64,000 bases of DNA from NCBI RefSeq assembly GCF_944324525.1, contig NZ_CALUWS010000006.1, positions 22,151 through 86,150 of the forward strand, in the 5' to 3' direction. This document shows, piece by piece, positions 62,317 to 64,000 of the stretch. Numbering within the stretch: position 1 is the first letter of the stretch; every line of letters begins with the position of its first letter. The position numbers were made by a program, and so were the translations under genes. Below the pieces are notes generated by a model. The model ran no database searches and was not told where the DNA came from. It saw nothing but the letters and a program-made list of their open reading frames with translations. The DNA is from an uncultured Desulfovibrio sp. Lineage in GTDB: Bacteria > Desulfobacterota > Desulfovibrionia > Desulfovibrionales > Desulfovibrionaceae.

Positions 62317-63516
62317 ATGTCGGAAGCGTATGATGCCGTTGTTGCCCGTGAAGAAAACCTGCTTTGCCGTTCCTACAGCCGTTATCCGCTGGCCATCGTG
62401 CGCGGCAAAGGCTCGCGCCTGTGGGATGTGGACGGCAAGGAATATGTGGACCTGCTGGCCGGTATCGCCGTGGTGGGCCTGGGCCACTGCAACGGCGAGA
62501 TTTGCGACGCTCTGGCGGCCCAGAGCCGCAAGCTCTGGCATGTGAGCAATCTTTTCTATCAGGAGGAGCAGCTCGATCTGGCGCAGAAGCTGCTTGCCAC
62601 CACCCATCATGAAAAGGCCTTCTTCTGCAATTCCGGGGCCGAAGCCAACGAGGCGCTCATCAAGCTTGCCCGCCGCTACATGCGCAGCATCAAGCAGCGT
62701 GACGCCTATGAGATCATCACGCTCGGCAACTGCTTCCACGGGCGTACGCTCGGCGCGCTGGCGGCCACCGGCCGGGAAAGCCTGAGCGACGGCTTCACGC
62801 CGCTGCCGGAAGGCTTCCGCCAGGTGCCCGCCGGGGATCTGGCGGCGCTGGAGGCGGCCATCAGCGACAAGACCGCGGCCGTGCTGCTGGAGTGCGTGCA
62901 GGGCGAGGGCGGCGTGCTGCCGCTGCCCGCGGAGTATCTCAAGGGCGTGGAAGCCCTGTGCCGCAAGAAAGACATCCTGCTGCTCTGCGACGAGGTGCAG
63001 GCCGGTATGGGCCGTACCGGCAAGTTCTGGGCCTTCCAGAACTACGATATTCGCCCGGACGCCATCAGCGTGGCCAAGTCGCTGGCCAACGGTCTGCCCA
63101 TGGGCGCCATGCTGGCCACCAGCGAAGCTGCCCGCGGCTTCGTGGCCGGGAGCCACGCCACGACTTTCGGCGGGGGCGCGCTGGTCTCCGCCGTGGCGGC
63201 CAAGACCATCGAGATCATGGAGCGTGACGGCCTTGTGGAACGGGCGGGACGCCTTGGCGCGGAAGTGCGGGCGGCGGCCACGGCCCTCATGCAGCGCGTG
63301 CCCGGCAAGATCCGGGAAGTGCGCGGACTGGGCCTCATGATCGGCATCGAGCTGTGCGCGGACGGTACCGACGTCTGGAAGGAACTCATCCGGCGCGGCT
63401 TCATCTGCAATCTGAGCCACGGCGTCACCCTGCGCCTGCTGCCGCCGCTCAACGTGGACAAGGCCGACCTCGACGCCTTCCTGGCCACGCTGGAAGATAT
63501 TCTGCAGGGCCGCTAG
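62317..63516 (+). CDS. argD: Acetylornithine/succinyldiaminopimelate-type aminotransferase
   Basis: A 399-residue class-III PLP aminotransferase. The PLP lysine is in ISVAKSLANGLPMGAML; the cofactor-binding CNSGAEANEALIKLARRY, the GNCFHGRTLGALAATG loop, LLLCDEVQAGMGRTGKF and the HATTFGGGAL segment match ArgD. It makes N-acetylornithine in arginine synthesis and often also succinyl-DAP for lysine. The start is ATG 62317 after TGAGGAAAAG, better placed than ATG 62302. 4-aminobutyrate or ornithine aminotransferase is less likely given the motif set. Confidence 0.9.
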   Translation: MSEAYDAVVAREENLLCRSYSRYPLAIVRGKGSRLWDVDGKEYVDLLAGIAVVGLGHCNGEICDALAAQSRKLWHVSNLFYQEEQLDLAQKLLATTHHEKAFFCNSGAEANEALIKLARRYMRSIKQRDAYEIITLGNCFHGRTLGALAATGRESLSDGFTPLPEGFRQVPAGDLAALEAAISDKTAAVLLECVQGEGGVLPLPAEYLKGVEALCRKKDILLLCDEVQAGMGRTGKFWAFQNYDIRPDAISVAKSLANGLPMGAMLATSEAARGFVAGSHATTFGGGALVSAVAAKTIEIMERDGLVERAGRLGAEVRAAATALMQRVPGKIREVRGLGLMIGIELCADGTDVWKELIRRGFICNLSHGVTLRLLPPLNVDKADLDAFLATLEDILQGR

Positions 63517-63621
63517 GCCTTTTCGGTTTACAGCCGTCCGGCTGTGTGCTACACGACGGCATCACTCATACGGCAACCTTGCTGCGGCAAGGTTGCCGCT
63601 TCCTTTGCCAAGGAGAAAAGC

Positions 63622-63840
63622 ATGGATGTTTTCGATCAGGCCACGGAACTGGAACGACTGGACAGGGAGTCCGCCCTGCTGCGCGCCCGCTCCCAGATGG
63701 ACCGTGGCGGCCCGGAATGGATAGACGGTGTCCCCTGCTGCCGGGAATGCGGTGAACCCATCCCGGCCAAGCGCCTTGAGGCTCTGCCCGGTGTGGGGCT
63801 GTGCCTGAGCTGCCAGGAAGAGCGGGAATCCAGCCATTAG
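63622..63840 (+). CDS. Small TraR/DksA-type zinc-finger protein
   Basis: A 72-residue protein. A short helix (MDVFDQATELERLDRESALL) is followed by the zinc finger CRECGEPIPAKRLEALPGVG then LCLSCQ (CX2C-X17-CX2C), the TraR/DksA fold. Full DksA binds RNA polymerase through its secondary channel with an acidic coiled-coil tip; in this small form the coiled coil is reduced as in TraR and phage relatives. AAGGAG precedes the ATG by about seven bases. The TAG stop opens a family B-like element. Confidence 0.88.
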   Translation: MDVFDQATELERLDRESALLRARSQMDRGGPEWIDGVPCCRECGEPIPAKRLEALPGVGLCLSCQEERESSH

Positions 63841-63897
63841 GGCCTGTCTCACAACGAATATGTCTATGGGGGAAGGGGTGTGCTCCTCTTCCCCCAT
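63838..63897. repeat. Family B hairpin repeat, short copy B7
   Basis: TAGGGCCTGTCTCACA at the stop of the zinc-finger gene, then ATGGGGGAAG (63866-63875), a 12-base loop and CTTCCCCCAT (63888-63897). It shares its first 11 bases with copy B5. The remaining 100 bases to the window end are AT-rich and show nothing that I recognise. Confidence 0.6.
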
Positions 63898-64000
63898 TTC
63901 CCTTCTCCCCTCGGCGCGTTCGCTTAAGGTCAGGACTCATTATCAGGCAATATGTTCTGACTGAGATATTTTTATAACTTGTTGTAAAATAAATACTTAT

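Overview
This 64-kb window looks like a chromosomal segment of a sulfate-reducing deltaproteobacterium, most likely a high-GC intestinal Desulfovibrio. That placement is inference. It rests on [FeFe]-hydrogenase and HydE/HydF maturase genes, a short-Q-loop cytochrome bd oxidase, a CoA-disulfide-reductase/rhodanese fusion, SelB, several sigma-54 signals and about 65 % GC in most genes. I see no rRNA, tRNA, CRISPR array, prophage or transposase gene.

Layout. 1-3.8 kb (minus): hydF (cut by the window edge), hydE, a group-B-like [FeFe] hydrogenase and a SPOR-domain protein. 4-10 kb: speA, then a CoADR-like flavoprotein and selB. 10-13.2 kb: two PAS-GGDEF cyclases. 13.5-22.6 kb: a sigma-54 module made of an orphan periplasmic binding protein, a 1026-residue enhancer-binding regulator, and a divergent YtcJ-type amidohydrolase plus GltS-like symporter, followed by an MFS transporter. 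Two -24/-12 promoters and a pair of identical palindromes tie the module together. 22.7-27.5 kb: htpG and cydAB. 27.7-35.3 kb: an accessory stretch with a FadR-type regulator, TauE exporter, an AT-rich MFS gene, two carboxypeptidase-G2-like M20 peptidases, a decayed TctC-type binding-protein gene, a second orphan binding protein and an SMR pump. 35.4-40.5 kb: eno, coaX, a sulfotransferase-like gene, a small acidic protein and a YhcC radical-SAM gene. 40.7-47 kb: the cell-shape operon mreB-mreC-mreD-mrdA-rodA-bactofilin. 47.7-50.8 kb: an orphan efflux adaptor, a Skp-like lipoprotein, serine acetyltransferase and a 39-residue lipoprotein. 51-58.9 kb: two amidohydrolase-fold proteins that have lost most of their metal ligands, placed around a MarC protein, an AzgA-type permease and two tandem SNF/NSS transporters. 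59-64 kb: lepB, comM/yifB, dut, argD-like and a small TraR/DksA zinc finger.

The most unusual content is between and inside otherwise ordinary genes. Two families of short hairpin-rich repeats occupy most of the larger intergenic gaps. Family A (about 110-155 bp) has short terminal inverted repeats around internal hairpins, and several copies begin exactly at the TAG stop of the preceding gene. Family B is a perfect 17-19-bp G/C-tract hairpin, in two copies with a longer conserved tail. A 70-bp tandem duplication carries a hairpin with a GCAA loop. The two amidohydrolase-like pseudoenzymes and the sigma-54 scavenging module are the best candidates for previously undescribed biology.
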